Part shown: piece after piece, positions 42,440-55,654 of the stretch
Numbering within the stretch: the stretch's first letter is position 1
Layout of the letters: every line of letters starts with the position of its first letter
Source of the DNA: Zerene cesonia
Taxonomy: Eukaryota; Arthropoda; Insecta; Lepidoptera; Pieridae
Direction of reading: 5' to 3'
DNA: 64,000 nt
NCBI RefSeq assembly: GCF_012273895.1
Contig: NW_024045135.1
Coordinates: forward strand, 1,178,001-1,242,000
Notes under the pieces: generated by a model
Seen by the model: only the letters and a program-made list of their open reading frames with translations
Database searches by the model: none
Told to the model about the DNA's origin: nothing
Program-made: the position numbers and the translations under genes

Positions 42440-42692
42440 GTAAGTTCCCCTGCACACAGAGGATTCGGACCAAATGCGGGTTGGCAGATGTCACATGTCG
42501 TCAAACTTTTGATTTGGACATGCCGGTTTCCTCGCAATATTTTTCTTCACCGCTTCGAGCAGTGGCGATGTCCACAACTATCCAGAATACGTATTGATAT
42601 ATCAATTTATTTCCTGTACGCTCGCTAGTTCAAAAATTCCAGACTTTTCGATTGAAGTCTGATATCCCAACCATTGAACCACAACTACTCTT
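42440..42692 (-). mobile_element. SINE family A, diverged, minus strand
   Basis: Recognisable blocks TGCGGGTTGGCAGATGTCAC and GACATGCCGGTTTCCTCG, with a damaged head (box B mutated to TAGTTCAAAAATT). An old copy, 150 bases from the plus-strand copy at 42085. Confidence 0.7.
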
Positions 42693-43119
42693 GAATTTAT
42701 TCAATAACAACTATTAATTAAGCCAAACCATTAAAACGCTCAACTAGTTAACGAAGGAATTTACCTTATTTAAGGTTTCTCATAGCAACAAGTTCCGTCC
42801 GCTTATTAAATTAATTTAATTATTTGTATTGTGATTCTCAATACAATACGTATACATATTGTCCCACCGGTGATGTATTATGCTACGAAGGGACCTGTAG
42901 TATTTCTTACGTAGATAACGTATAAAATACTCATAGCATCCCCTAGAATAATATTTAAAACTCTTTGTGTGTAACGTGCGCGAACGTCTAAGATTATTCG
43001 TGTAATTCGGTTAGTCTATGGTTTTTCCCAAGGTCTAGACTATTTGTCAAAATTGGTGAAGTGGTTTGGGTGTAAAAGAATCTTACATGATTTTATGTTT
43101 GACAATAACGAACTTTCAT

Positions 43120-43310
43120 ACAAACTTTAATCCCCTATTTCAACCTCTTCTACGCTTTTTCTCGCAATAAAAAGTATCCTATGTCCTTTTCCAAGTTCAG
43201 TTCTATCTTCATACCGAATTTCATAAAAATCAGTTGAGTGGTTTAGGTGTAAAAGCGTAACAGACAGACATATAAAGTTACTTTCGCATTTATAATATTA
43301 GTAGGGAGTA
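43120..43310 (+). repeat. Dispersed repeat ending in TTATAATATTAGTAGG
   Basis: CCCCTATTTCAACC ... AAAAAGTATCCTATGTCC ... CGAATTTCATAAAAATCAGTTGAG ... CGCATTTATAATATTAGTAGG. Confidence 0.6.
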
Positions 43311-44554
43311 GGTATTACATAGAATGTCCACATTAGCGGAGCGGTATATATTCGCTGCGGGAAGCTAGGCATGTAAATATTGAGTTTAAGTAAAAAACGT
43401 ATAAGAAATTTTGTGCGTTGTTTTGTTATTTAAAGTTTTTTTTAACTCCAATTACCACTCAGCACTGTCACCACTCTCGGCGAGACACCCAATATAATAT
43501 AATATGACATATTCACACAACAGGGCTTCTAATTTTATTTTGAAAACAGTGCGAAGACTTCTAAGCCGCCGACACCAATTCCATGTCAAATTTGTCATCA
43601 AACACAGAACTCGGCATTTGATGTTTCGATAAGCATGCAGATTTTATTGAATCCTCAGAGGGGGACGCGGAGTTTTGCCACGGCGAATTCCTTCTACGAT
43701 TTTCTCATTATATAAGTATGTTAAATACGGAATTATAATAATTTTGCATAATTTTGCAAATATCGCCCTTTGTAGAGGTGGAAATAAAAAATGGAAAAAA
43801 TATTTTTACCTCCTCATTTTCGTATGTTAACTTCCCCATAATTTGTTTTAAATTGATGCTTGTTCCATCTATATTCCTGTTACATTCTTTGGAATGCAAA
43901 AATTGTAGAATTTTTGCAATCTCAATTCCGATGAAAAATTCTTAGATTGATCTTTTTAAAGTCGAACCCATAAATGAGATTTAAAGTTGTGTTTAAGACT
44001 TAGTGTTTTAATAATAAGACAATATAACAACGAATTTATAGAAATTTGTAAAAAAAATTTATTTCACATAAACAGATGGATATTTGAAGTAAAAATTAAT
44101 GACTATCTAACAGACACATCTTACCAAGAAACTATACTATATTGGATCTATTCGCTTTGGCATTCTGCCTCATACAGCTTGTTATAGTTTAAAATCATTT
44201 CTTCGAGAAGCCAGTGAATTGTACAACATTTATAGAACAAAAGAAATATATTTAAATTCATACACGTACCATATTATTATAACATTCATATAAATAATTA
44301 TTCTTAATTATATAGTACGTAAATGCATCCAGTTTTGCGTTTAATATATTTTACAATGTCACATACATAATTTTACTGTAGTTACAAAGACTGTAACATA
44401 GTGAGGTTGAATGTTATAAATTAATAACATAAATTCATAAAGCGGCTATTATAAATCTTTGAACGGGGATGTCGTCTGAACTTTATATAATATCAACATA
44501 ACAGCTTTTCAATAAATTTAAATAGACATTAAAACTGTTCGCTTTTTATGTCTG

Positions 44555-44640
44555 ATAAAAGGATAAGGAAAGGATTGACGACAGGAATAAAGGGATATAC
44601 TGGGAAGGGTGCGAAAAAGGATACCACTACAAAAAATTAC
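44555..44640 (+). repeat. Family G fragment
   Basis: GATAAGGAAAGGATTGACGAC and ACTGGGAAGGGTGCGAAAAAGG only. Confidence 0.5.
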
Positions 44641-45194
44641 TGAACACGTTGGTTCCGATTTTAACAGAATGCTGTCAGTTCAGTCATTTTAATTAATCTC
44701 TCTGACTGAACTGATCTTGGCTGATATAGGGTATGTAGTATACTGTGTTACTGGGTAATTATAAAAAAGGATTAGCAAACAATCAATGAATTCCTGAACA
44801 TAATACAATGAATGCAGCGCTCAAATAGTACTCGAATGATACTAAAGAGTTTCCATGAGATATGTCTTCAATTATAGGACGTTGACCTCTCCATTGAATT
44901 TGCCACGTGCACGTAGAGAGCGAGTACGCGACTATCTGTAAAGAATTTCATTACATTGCACGATGCAAGCCTTCGCCAACGGAACGCTGTATACACGGAT
45001 TTTGTGAAATATTTTTATAAGTATACGTGTATAACGTAGTGTACAATACGCTCAAACATGTGTAGAATGCATCTTGTGTGGTAGCTGTAGAAAAGTATTT
45101 TGATTTGATTAAGACGATTCAAAAGCGCTTCATAGACTAGATGGAATTTTTTTCAGTTTAGGTTTGAAGTGAAGGTTTTTTGTCTTTGTTTGTT

Positions 45195-45385
45195 TTTTTT
45201 TATGCCATAGCGGGCAACTGAGCTGGTGGTCCTCCGGCTCCGGCCTCCGGCTCCCCCACTCACCGTACGAAACACAATAGCCAGCTATTATTTCACGCCA
45301 GTTTTCTGTGGGGGTGTGGTACTTCCCGGGTGCAAGCTGGCCCAATTCGTGCCGAAGCATGCTCGACTCCCACAATAATAATATA
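45195..45385 (+). repeat. Family G dispersed repeat, 3' part
   Basis: TATGCCATAGCGGGCAACTGAGCTGG jumps to GGCTCCCCCACTCACCGTACG and ends CAATTCGTGCCGAAGCATGC, TCGACTCCCACAATAAT. CTCCGGCTC units are tandemly repeated at 45227-45252. Confidence 0.65.
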
Positions 45386-45421
45386 TAACGGGGGGTCATG
45401 TGTATCAGAGTTTTTAGATGG

Positions 45422-45448
45422 AGTGACTTCAGCAGTGCTGAAGTCACT
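45422..45448. repeat. 27-base perfect palindrome at a gap edge
   Basis: 13-base arms AGTGACTTCAGCA / TGCTGAAGTCACT around one G. Ten bases from the N run. Confidence 0.9.
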
Positions 45449-45457
45449 ATTCACATC

Positions 45458-46457
45458 NNNNNNNNNNNNNNNNNNNNNNNNNNNNNNNNNNNNNNNNNNN
45501 NNNNNNNNNNNNNNNNNNNNNNNNNNNNNNNNNNNNNNNNNNNNNNNNNNNNNNNNNNNNNNNNNNNNNNNNNNNNNNNNNNNNNNNNNNNNNNNNNNNN
45601 NNNNNNNNNNNNNNNNNNNNNNNNNNNNNNNNNNNNNNNNNNNNNNNNNNNNNNNNNNNNNNNNNNNNNNNNNNNNNNNNNNNNNNNNNNNNNNNNNNNN
45701 NNNNNNNNNNNNNNNNNNNNNNNNNNNNNNNNNNNNNNNNNNNNNNNNNNNNNNNNNNNNNNNNNNNNNNNNNNNNNNNNNNNNNNNNNNNNNNNNNNNN
45801 NNNNNNNNNNNNNNNNNNNNNNNNNNNNNNNNNNNNNNNNNNNNNNNNNNNNNNNNNNNNNNNNNNNNNNNNNNNNNNNNNNNNNNNNNNNNNNNNNNNN
45901 NNNNNNNNNNNNNNNNNNNNNNNNNNNNNNNNNNNNNNNNNNNNNNNNNNNNNNNNNNNNNNNNNNNNNNNNNNNNNNNNNNNNNNNNNNNNNNNNNNNN
46001 NNNNNNNNNNNNNNNNNNNNNNNNNNNNNNNNNNNNNNNNNNNNNNNNNNNNNNNNNNNNNNNNNNNNNNNNNNNNNNNNNNNNNNNNNNNNNNNNNNNN
46101 NNNNNNNNNNNNNNNNNNNNNNNNNNNNNNNNNNNNNNNNNNNNNNNNNNNNNNNNNNNNNNNNNNNNNNNNNNNNNNNNNNNNNNNNNNNNNNNNNNNN
46201 NNNNNNNNNNNNNNNNNNNNNNNNNNNNNNNNNNNNNNNNNNNNNNNNNNNNNNNNNNNNNNNNNNNNNNNNNNNNNNNNNNNNNNNNNNNNNNNNNNNN
46301 NNNNNNNNNNNNNNNNNNNNNNNNNNNNNNNNNNNNNNNNNNNNNNNNNNNNNNNNNNNNNNNNNNNNNNNNNNNNNNNNNNNNNNNNNNNNNNNNNNNN
46401 NNNNNNNNNNNNNNNNNNNNNNNNNNNNNNNNNNNNNNNNNNNNNNNNNNNNNNNNN
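45458..46457. other. Assembly gap (1000 N)
   Basis: Exactly 1000 N. Its left edge is a 27-base palindrome (45422-45448), a plausible cause of assembly failure. Confidence 0.99.
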
Positions 46458-47075
46458 AAACATGATAATCGTTCAAAAACTGACTTAAAAGTAATCATAA
46501 AAAGACTTAAGTAGTTTTACGCCGACATATATATAGATTTTTTGTAGATTTAGATTATTTGTATAGATAATTCGAATAGGCAAGCTCAGCTGGACTGATT
46601 TGGGAGAAATTGACATAATGATAGATTATAGTATGCATACATTACATATTGTTATTTCGGTCGTTGCCAATTTTTTCCAACGAAATTGGACATATGACAA
46701 CTTACGGACGCATGATCTTAATCTTTCATTGGTTTTACCCAAAATATTGTTTATTAGATTTTTTACTTATTTATTTACTATTAAATACAGCATCAATTAC
46801 ACAATTTTAATGCTAATTTACAATTAAATGCGAAACTGTTGTGAAATAATTTGCTTGTAATTGCATAACAATTTTAGCGGCATAAAATCTTTAAATTCAA
46901 ATCATTACATATTTTGTACACAAGAAATTGTAACGACAATATATTTCATGGAGTTATTATATTCATTATATACATATAGTATTCATTCCCAAGAGGCACT
47001 TAGAAACCATATAGTATATACTTATACTCGTGAGACTGGTCGCAACAAATAATAAATGACGGTTAATCCGAATAG

Positions 47076-47222
47076 ACTGCATCACACATCTGTTTCACTG
47101 ATCGATTTCCTTTATCAACAAGTAGGACATCAGCCTTTTTAATCTAGTTAGATCGTCGGGAATCGAACCCGGAAATCTTTATTTTAATTTCACTACAATA
47201 ACCACTGTACCAATGATCATCA
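47076..47222 (-). mobile_element. SINE family B, diverged, minus strand
   Basis: CACACATCTGTTTCACTGATCG, GGGAATCGAACCCGG and CCACTGTACCAATGA retain the order of the family. Confidence 0.6.
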
Positions 47223-47587
47223 TGTATCGCATACTACGTATATCAAGTTTCAAGTAGAATAAACCAGCGTAAGGGAGCATTTCATTCAAAAGTACTAGTC
47301 ACAAGTGGAACATTCTAGTTTTATTGTCACAAACCCTTACTCGTATGTGAAACGAGCCACTGGAGTCATGTTATAATGTTATATATGTAATGATGTAACC
47401 TTATTCACCTTTTTAACCGACTTCAAAAACAGAGGAGTTTCAGCACGATTCACAAGACAATACTTTTTATTAAACATACAAAAATGCTTAGCTGAAACAA
47501 AAGAAATGAACTATAAACATGTTAAAAGGCGATCTCTGCCGGTCAACCTTTGAACCATTAGGAGGATTGTTTATGTTTTTATTAATT

Positions 47588-47835
47588 AATATCTGCGCCC
47601 AGGGTTTAACCCGCGTATGTCCGTATCCCGTAGCAATATCGGGATAAAAAGTTGCCTATATGTTATTCCAGTTGTCCAGCTGTCTTCGTAGCAAATTTCA
47701 TTGCAATCGGTTCAGTAGTTTTTGCGTGAAAGAGCAACAAACACTGCTGCTGACAAGCTGCTGCAAGCTGAAACAAGCTGGACAACTGGAATAACATATA
47801 GGCAACTTTTTATCCCGATAGGCGCAGCTAGTATT
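47588..47835. repeat. Family D repeat, fold-back duplicated copy
   Basis: A forward copy (to about 47745) is followed by an inverted partial copy, CAAGCTGGACAACTGGAATAAC ... TTTTTATCCCGATAGGCGCAGCTAG, so the right part can pair with the left. The junction is rich in CTGCTG/CAAGCTG units. Confidence 0.7.
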
Positions 47836-48079
47836 TATATAAAATACAATTATTTAGCAATCAATCAATACGCTAATTAATATTGATTCATTAACGGATT
47901 GATTACGGAATCCGACATGACTATTATAACGGTATAATAGTCATATCATTAATTTAAACACAAGAAAATACTAGAATATAAGGACTTACGGATGCATGTT
48001 TTTTCATTCACCCTTAATTTTTCATACGAATTGAAACATTAGAATGCGAGGCAGTAGATGGTGGATTTCATTAACCGAT

Positions 48080-48270
48080 GTTAATATAAGTATTTTTAAC
48101 AAAAAACCAAACCGCCCTCAAATTGTCAAAACTCGACCAAATGTAAATGGGATCAAATGACAGGCATAAATAAATCGTAAAAATAGTTTCACCCAGTACA
48201 TAGTAATGAGAAAGCCTACAAAAATAAAAATAGTAGAATTGATAGCCTCCTCTTTTTGAAGTCGGTTGTA
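48080..48270 (+). repeat. Dispersed repeat family I
   Basis: ACCGCCCTCAAATTGTCAAAAC ... AAATGTAAATGGGATCAAATG ... TTCACCCAGTACATAGTAATGAG ... TTTTTGAAGTCGGTTG. Confidence 0.6.
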
Positions 48271-48899
48271 AAGAGGTTACCAAACCTACCAAGGCTGTGG
48301 TTAATTGTATGTTTATGGTAGAAGTTCTTGATGAGTCTTGAGACCTTGATGCAAACGAGCGGTTTAATGGAAAGTCTCATTTGCTTATATTTATCTTAGA
48401 TATATTTGCTGGTGATAGAAGCTGTGTTCTCCAAGATAATCAGTTTATTCAAATAGTTTCAGTAATTTTATGCTCGTATTCAGTTGCATATTTAATCCAC
48501 GACGCAAAAAGTATTTATAAGACTGACGTCGATGTCTGTTAGTATGAGTCGATTTGAATCCGGTTTTTTGCGGGGTATGCTTAAAATATAATTTAATTTA
48601 ATATACAACTTTTTATATCAATGCATCAGTGGGCTTGGATTTTTAAGTTCCTCTCATAGACTGTCTAGCCTACGGATCTTTGCGTAAAATGTATAACTGA
48701 GCTCTCACTTCGCGAAAGCTCAAAGGGGAGTGATTTATTAACCGTCAGCGGCAACTGATGTGAGTCTTTCCTCGAATTATTGTACGTGAAATTAGTTTGT
48801 TGCTCTCTCTACTGCTCATTGGTAATTGTTGTTATATTTCACCCAATACGCATGAGTAAGATAAGGTTGAATATAGCAGTTGAGACTAGAACAAAGTTA

Positions 48900-48997
48900 A
48901 TTTTTAGTTTTATAACATCGAAATGCTTTGTAAATGAGATATTTTGAAAGAATAGAAAAAATAGAAAAAAAAAAAATTGATCACGAGGGGATTCGAA
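48900..48997. repeat. Short tRNA-like dispersed repeat (copy 2 of 2)
   Basis: Counterpart of 10008-10105, with an A-rich interruption (about 48955-48977). Confidence 0.5.
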
Positions 48998-50801
48998 CCC
49001 ACGTTTTTTTTGCCAAACCGTAGCAAAGTCGATCAAACTTGTTGTACGTGAAATAACAATGTCGGGATAGGTATTTGATTATAGCTATTCTTTAGTCAAA
49101 ACTGGAAATGTTTATAACGATACTCTATTTTTTATAATAGGGTCCTTATTTACCTTCTTTGTACGGAATCCTTAAAAACTTGAAAAATATGCTATAAGGA
49201 ATTGAAAACAAGGTTTTTGCCGTTTGGATTAATAGGAAAACGATTTGAGTCCTTTCGAAATTTCCGTAGTAGTAAGCAGATGTTTAGCCACAAAAACCGC
49301 CAATTAGCACAAAACAATAACTCTTACCTTATTTGTCTCGTCAAACGGTTTTCGTATTAGTTGCTTGCTTCATTATCTTGTGTACTTGGAAATATGGGAT
49401 GAAATTTTGAATTCAAAATAAATATCAGATGGAATAAGCTGTCAGTCGGAGGTTATAGAATTCTAGAAGTTGGTGCATGTGTACGAGACGTAAAATGCGT
49501 CAATTATGTCTCCCGGTTTGAAAATTTGCTTGTTTTATGATTTGTCCTGTTTTTGGTGACATGAAGATAGTAAAATAAATACAAGTATTATTATAGACTG
49601 AAGTAGTTAATAAAGGTAATGTAATGGAATATTAAACAACTAGCGAAGTACACATTTTCATTTGACTGGTCTAGTCTTAGTTACTAACGCTATTTAAAAT
49701 ACGGTTCTCTAGTATATAAATGCTGTTTTTATTTAAGAAAATATATTTGTGGAATTGCTAAAACACCACAGAGATCCATGAATTTTCAAGCGTTAATCTG
49801 ATGAACTACCCAGATAGCATAAAATAAGCGTAATAAAGACCCAGTGTTTCAAATTAACTGCAAGTTGTTGTAACTTTTTGCTGAAGACCGAAGTTACCAG
49901 CAGTTTGCTGGAGTTAAATAACTTTTATTCACCTAGTTTAGTCGAAGTATTTTGTGACCATAAATTCATCGTTTTATCAACCGATTTAAAAAAAGCAGGT
50001 TCTCGCTGGGACTGATTTTTTAAGGCTTTATTTTGTTAGAACTTTCGCTTTTGGTAATTCTATTTTGTTTGATTGCTAGATTTTTTTTGATTTGATTGCT
50101 TGCTAAATTTAAATTTGGTCTAATTGTGACAATTTGAAGGCATACATATATATACAGTATGAACATTTTTTTGTTGCAAATATCTGAACATATAGACGAT
50201 AATTATTGAAATTAAAATCAATAGTACGATGAAACCCATCGAGAGGGAAGAGAATGTAACAAAAATGAATGGAAAAAGAAATTACGGGCGAAGGTCGGGA
50301 ATTGGATGGGGGTGAGCGTTTCATGGGGAAAGCGGTTTATATTGATCATGCAAAATTATAGTACTATGAAAAAAAAATATAATCGCAAATTATGTAATAA
50401 TAAGATCTATATTTTTAACACTACTATTAGAAGTAATTTAATGTGCTTTTTCTCGTTGAAAAATTAACTTTATCATAGTGTTAAAACATTACTTTTGGGG
50501 GTTGGCATCACGCAGTGTAATAGGTGTTTTAACATTGCATATCTCCGTTTGTATAGAAAACACGCACGGTCCAACACACTGAAAGCACATTCACATGCGT
50601 TCAATTTTAATACATTAGATCACGCATTCAGGCGCTACGCTGCGAGGCGCGGGGCAGTGTGCCAACCGTTTAAGATAAATTTTCTCAGAAAACGCTGTAA
50701 TATAAATTTACTGTTTAATAAGACACTAATAGCTGTTGAATCTTTTTTTAATTATTGCGTTTTTATTGCTATTTTAACGTAACGTGGATCATATGATTTA
50801 C

Positions 50802-50972
50802 CAGTGAAGAAAAACATCATGAAGAAAACCAGCATGTCAAAGAATTAAAAGTTGTGCGCGACATGTGGCATACACCAACCCGCTCATGACCAGCGTGCGT
50901 GGTGGATTATGCCTGAACCCTAATGAAAGGACTGTACCCTGCAATGGGAACAAACATGAGCTCATGATGATA
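50802..50972 (+). mobile_element. SINE family A, truncated old copy
   Basis: GTGAAGAAAAACATCATGAAG, CCAGCGTGCGTGGTGGATTA and CCTGAACCCTAATGA mark the 3' half. The tail GATGATAA is weak. Confidence 0.6.
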
Positions 50973-51436
50973 ACATCACGACTTCGGTGACATTGCGACG
51001 GTTTCGCTGCAAAACGTGCCTGCATTTATACTAAGAGAATGTTACATGGCAACCAGCACTAAAAGTTTATAGCCAACAGTATTAAAGGTTGGTATTATTG
51101 GAAAATTGTTAAGATCTTGGAGCGGGTCAGCGAAAATGTTCACACGTTATATTATATTGCTTTTGGCATCGTTTGCCGTTTGAAGTGTACTTTTACGGTT
51201 CATATTACTAGCTTATATTTAGCTAGTTTTTCCCGGCGGCTTTGATCATGACCGTCACGTAATCAAGCGCTAATAGTCATACGAGTTACCTTCGCATTTT
51301 AGGTAAAAAAAATAAACAAGTAGTGGATAGAGCTGATTTATTTTCACTTGTAGTTTCTGTATTAGTAGTATTTTGGATAAAGTTTATTTAATCTAATGTA
51401 TTAAAGAAATTTATTTAAAATAACAATAAAACTAAT

Positions 51437-51855
51437 AGAAATTAAAGACTTCCTAACGGATTTTACAAAGCGCGATTTATTCATTATATTATTAACCCGA
51501 CGTTTCGAACACTTTACACCGAGCATGGTCACAGGGAAACTAAGATGTTACATGTCTTGCAGTTCATACAAAAATTGTTGTTTGCGAACCACCTCCACCT
51601 ATTTCTCCACAGTTGGTATGTTGAGTATTTATTTCATATGTTGGCAGTATTGGTTGATAGTGTCTTCTAGTCTTTTGGTATGTCTGACATGGGGTTTTAA
51701 ATTCTTGATCAGGATGCCAGGTGAGATCACGCTCGCTGTAAAGTGTTCGAAACGTAGGGTTAGTAATATAATGAATAAATCGGGATTAAAATCCGTTAAA
51801 AAGTCTTTAATTTCTAAATGTATAATACTCGCATAAAATCAAACACAATAAAATA
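51437..51855. mobile_element. Fold-back family C element with about 185 bp of internal sequence
   Basis: Left arm to CGAGCATGGTCACAGGGA, unique interior from about 51540 to 51724, then right arm from CGCTCGCTGTAAAGTGTTCG to CTTTAATTTCTAAATG. This is the longest copy seen and is possibly closer to a progenitor. Confidence 0.7.
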
Positions 51856-52518
51856 CAATAAAACTAATGTTAAATCTAAGTATTTTTAGACATACAAAGA
51901 AAGAGGACACTCGTTCAATCTCTTTATTTGAATTTAGGATAGTATAAGTTTCATCGTCATTTAGAATAATATAACCTTCATTGACTGATACAATAAAGAT
52001 GAAGTCCTGAAAAGCTGTATTATTATATAAAAAAGACAGTAACACAAAATATATCGAAGAATAACTGCTATCGAACCTTTAAGCAAATGCCATTATACAT
52101 ATACACCTTCAAATTATGTATATGATAGAGTATGATAAAGGAACACTCCCCAAAAGCAGGGTAAACCATTCCGGGCTTCTTTCACGTATGAACAGATTTA
52201 TTTCCATGTGACATTGCAACAGTCCAGTCATGTTATCTTGCGTAAGATTAGCGAGGGGTCTACTGGGGCTCCTTTAATATTCTTAAAGTACCCTTTCCAA
52301 TCCTGTTTCGACCGAAAAAACATGGAAAATAAATAAAATGTGATTGCTTGTGTGACAATGGGCTCTCAGTCACGAAGTGAATACTTCCTGTTGTTTGTCG
52401 TATGGGGCAGAACGTTTTTTTTTCTGTTGCCTTTCATATCGTTAATGCCTATTTAATTTAAAAACAAATAGGAGATTAGCCTGTGCCTTGCCAAGATAAG
52501 ACTATATTTATTCTAATA

Positions 52519-52700
52519 CTAGCTGCACGCCCCGGCTCCGCCCGGGTAGTCATTTGTCGCAATTAAAATAATATAAACTATTCTATATTTTAAGTTGGAT
52601 CAAACTGCACATTTTGTAGAGATTTGATTAAAATTGTTTAAGTAGTTTAGGAGTGTATCGCGGATAAACATCGCATATTATATTTTACTGGAAAGTGTCG
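52519..52700 (+). repeat. Dispersed repeat of the CTAGCTGC...GCCCCGGCTCCGCCC type
   Basis: TACTAGCTGCACGCCCCGGCTC start. The body is weakly like families D/H (ATTAAAATTGTTTAAGTAGTTTAGG). The 3' end is unclear. Confidence 0.5.
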
Positions 52701-53864
52701 ATACTTTCATTAAATTTAGATCCTAGATAAGATTAAAACAACAATCTCCAACAAAAATTTTTTGGAGTATCCAAGAGAGAAATAAATCTATCCGAAATCC
52801 CAAAACGGGGCCGAGATCACTTTATTTGTATCAAAAATTCGTACATCGTCACGTAGTGGATTTATAAAGCTTTAGCAAAAGGAAGCCAGATGTAAATGAA
52901 AGAAAGGTCCGGAGTTATTGGTTCTTAAATAACTACACAGTCGGCAACCCTTGAATAGTTTATAAAGAAAAGTTATATCGGAAACCAGTTACATCCGGTT
53001 AGTTAGGGCTACTAACAAATATAACGTGTAATAAATATTGCTACTTACATAAGTAGGAATTTTATCTCGTTTTCTTTGGAAGCGGTATTTGTGTTTTATT
53101 CTGGTCTAGATTTTGTAATGATTTACGTGTGAATTACTAAAGGAAAATGTTTCATTGGTTAGAGCTATTATTTGTACTTAATGATATCATTCAGAATTAA
53201 ATTGTGCTATTAAAGTCGCGAATATTAAGCAATGTTATTTTCATACATGTTCCTTACTAATACCCCTAATATATAAGTCCATATAAAGTTCATAAGAAAC
53301 AAAGTTTATTAGTTGAATACTTAATAATGAATAGCACATTCAATTGAATAGTTTTAAAATCGCATTCAATCTGGATCATCAATTTCGAACATACCTACAC
53401 AAGTGAAACGAACTTTCTGCTTTAAACGCACGATCATTCTTATCCAATTTGTATCCGTCGTAATTACATCGCAATACGAGTCAATAAATATAAACAGTAA
53501 TGTGGCCCTCAACTGTGTCGTGGTTTTCCGCAAACATTTGCTCCAAAACTTCTCCCTCTGCTGCGAACTTTGTTAAATACTCATTATTTACGGGAAGTAC
53601 GCTGTGTAAATATTTATTTTATATTAATCGGCGTCCCCCTGAGATAGACCGGTCAATAGTCTGGTTGATACAAAATTGATACATCAAAAAGATGCTATAA
53701 TTATTATTATAGGTCATTGATATAATCGAACCCTACGCTGGACATTGGCGCAGTCCATCACATTCCCCGTTTCAGACCCTTCAAAATTTTCAGAAACAAT
53801 TAAATTATTAATTACCGATAAAACGTCATGTTATTATTTATTTAACGGAGGCCCTCAAAATGGA

Positions 53865-54190
53865 TAGCGCATTCGCAGAGGCACTACCTCTGAAAATGTT
53901 TTTGGGCGGTGGTGATCACTTACTATCAGGCTTTGGCACTGAGCTGCTAACCCGCTGACAAAAAAAAATCAACATGCATCATGCGTAATAAATTTATAAC
54001 TCGCTATGAAGCTAGCAAATGGACTGTCGACATTAAATTAGGAAGAGATTAAGAAAGGATTGATGAGAGAAATAAACGACGGGACTGAGAAGTGTAAGGA
54101 AAAGGATATGGGCCTTCGGCTCCCCCACTCACCGTACGAAACACAATAGCATGCAAGTGTGCTCGAAACCCACATACAAACATGTTGAAA
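53865..54190. repeat. Family G dispersed repeat, rearranged
   Basis: CATTCGCAGAGGCACTACCTC and GGTGGTGATCACTTACTATC are inverted family parts; then GGGACTGAGAAGTGTAAGG and CCCCACTCACCGTACGAAAC are in forward order. Confidence 0.5.
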
Positions 54191-54242
54191 ACAACTCCAA
54201 AATTTGTTAATTCAACTTTGTTACAAAGCAAATGTTTTGAAC

Positions 54243-54455
54243 GTATACATGACTAGATGCGCCCCGTGGTTTCACTCACATAAGTCCGTATCCAGTAGGA
54301 ATATCGGGATATAAAGTTGCCTATATGTTATTCCAGTTGTCCAGCTGTCTACGCACCAAATTTCATTGTAATCGGTTCAGTCGTTTTTGCGTGAAAGAGC
54401 AACAAACACACACACACATCCTTACAAACTTTCGCATTTATAATATTAGTAGGAT
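54243..54455 (+). repeat. Family D repeat
   Basis: GATGCGCCCCGTGGTTTCACTC ... GTGAAAGAGCAACAAACACAC ... ATTTATAATATTAGTAGGAT. Confidence 0.78.
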
Positions 54456-55654
54456 AGAGGGGTGGCTAATCGATAAATATTTTTACAATTTAAATTAACA
54501 AGAAAATTGTTAAACATCGAGGGTTTGCAGTTCAGGGTGCGAAAGAGAAACGTGATTGGGATTATTCAATTTCCATATCCCTTGTCAAGAAGTTACTGTT
54601 ATTGGACAAATCCGGTGCCACAGAAAGCGCGTAACATTCTCCGTCACTCTCTTCTCGAGACGATAATTGATAATGGTCATTTTAATTTGCATCAAAAAGA
54701 AGGTAACCTTCCTTTCCTATTGAAAAAATATTAAATATACAGAAATGGCTCAGATCACGTTTGATTACTAACTAATTTGAAAATACTATTTACGTATAAC
54801 AAAACATAAAAATAAAATTCTAAAATATAATTTATCACATTCTTCTAGATTTGAGTTCTGATTGAGCCCTGTAGGAAAATTCCATTACGGTATACAAGAA
54901 CACCAGGCCACACCAGATATTTGCACGGAAGCGACCAATTTGTCGAACTATTGTCACTTCGTGTCCATTGTGGTAGTTTCTGTTTGCATTGCACGTCGCA
55001 ACAGAGTTGGAAATCAATTTAGACACTGTTATCTTTGCAATCGAAAATCACCTTTACTGACAAGTGACTAGCAAGAAAAGAGGTATTATATAACATTACA
55101 TTACAGGAACATTGTTCTCTTGATTTAATGTCATTTGATGAAATTGTCTTGAAATTTATGCCATGATTTTTATTTTATTTTAACCGGCTCGTGGCGATCT
55201 GTTTTCTAAACGAAAACTTTCAGAACGAGAGTTGCCGCGTTCTCTAAGTTATTTAAACCAGTACTTCCGTATCTTCTAAACGTTAGGCGCTTTGAAATTC
55301 GACATAGAATTTTTATGCTATTTAATGTTTTGTACATTTAGTCATTAATTAAATCAATACTTCAAAATTAGCCTTCGATGTGCGAGCAGTAATGCATAGT
55401 CAATTTCCTGAAATAGCAAACACTTATGATCTTTTATCAAAACGTGTTACCTTGATATTATCGTTTCCTCTCATACTCGAATTGATGGTTCCTAGATTTG
55501 CATACAAAGTATGTTCGGAGCTGTTATTTTTCATCGTTATTCTTCATAAAGCTTGTTATTGACGGATATATTTCGTTACACACACATTGCTCAAGTATAC
55601 ATGTATCAAAATTTATAAATCCTGTTTTTTATATGAGCAAAATACAAATATTAA

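Noticed and set aside
45293..46514. Several 340-400-codon frames on both strands
   Set aside because: They cross the 1000-N gap. The real sequence at the ends is family G repeat and a palindrome.
50109..50324. 71-codon minus-strand frame
   Set aside because: No start context, no recognisable motif and low-complexity AT-rich surroundings.
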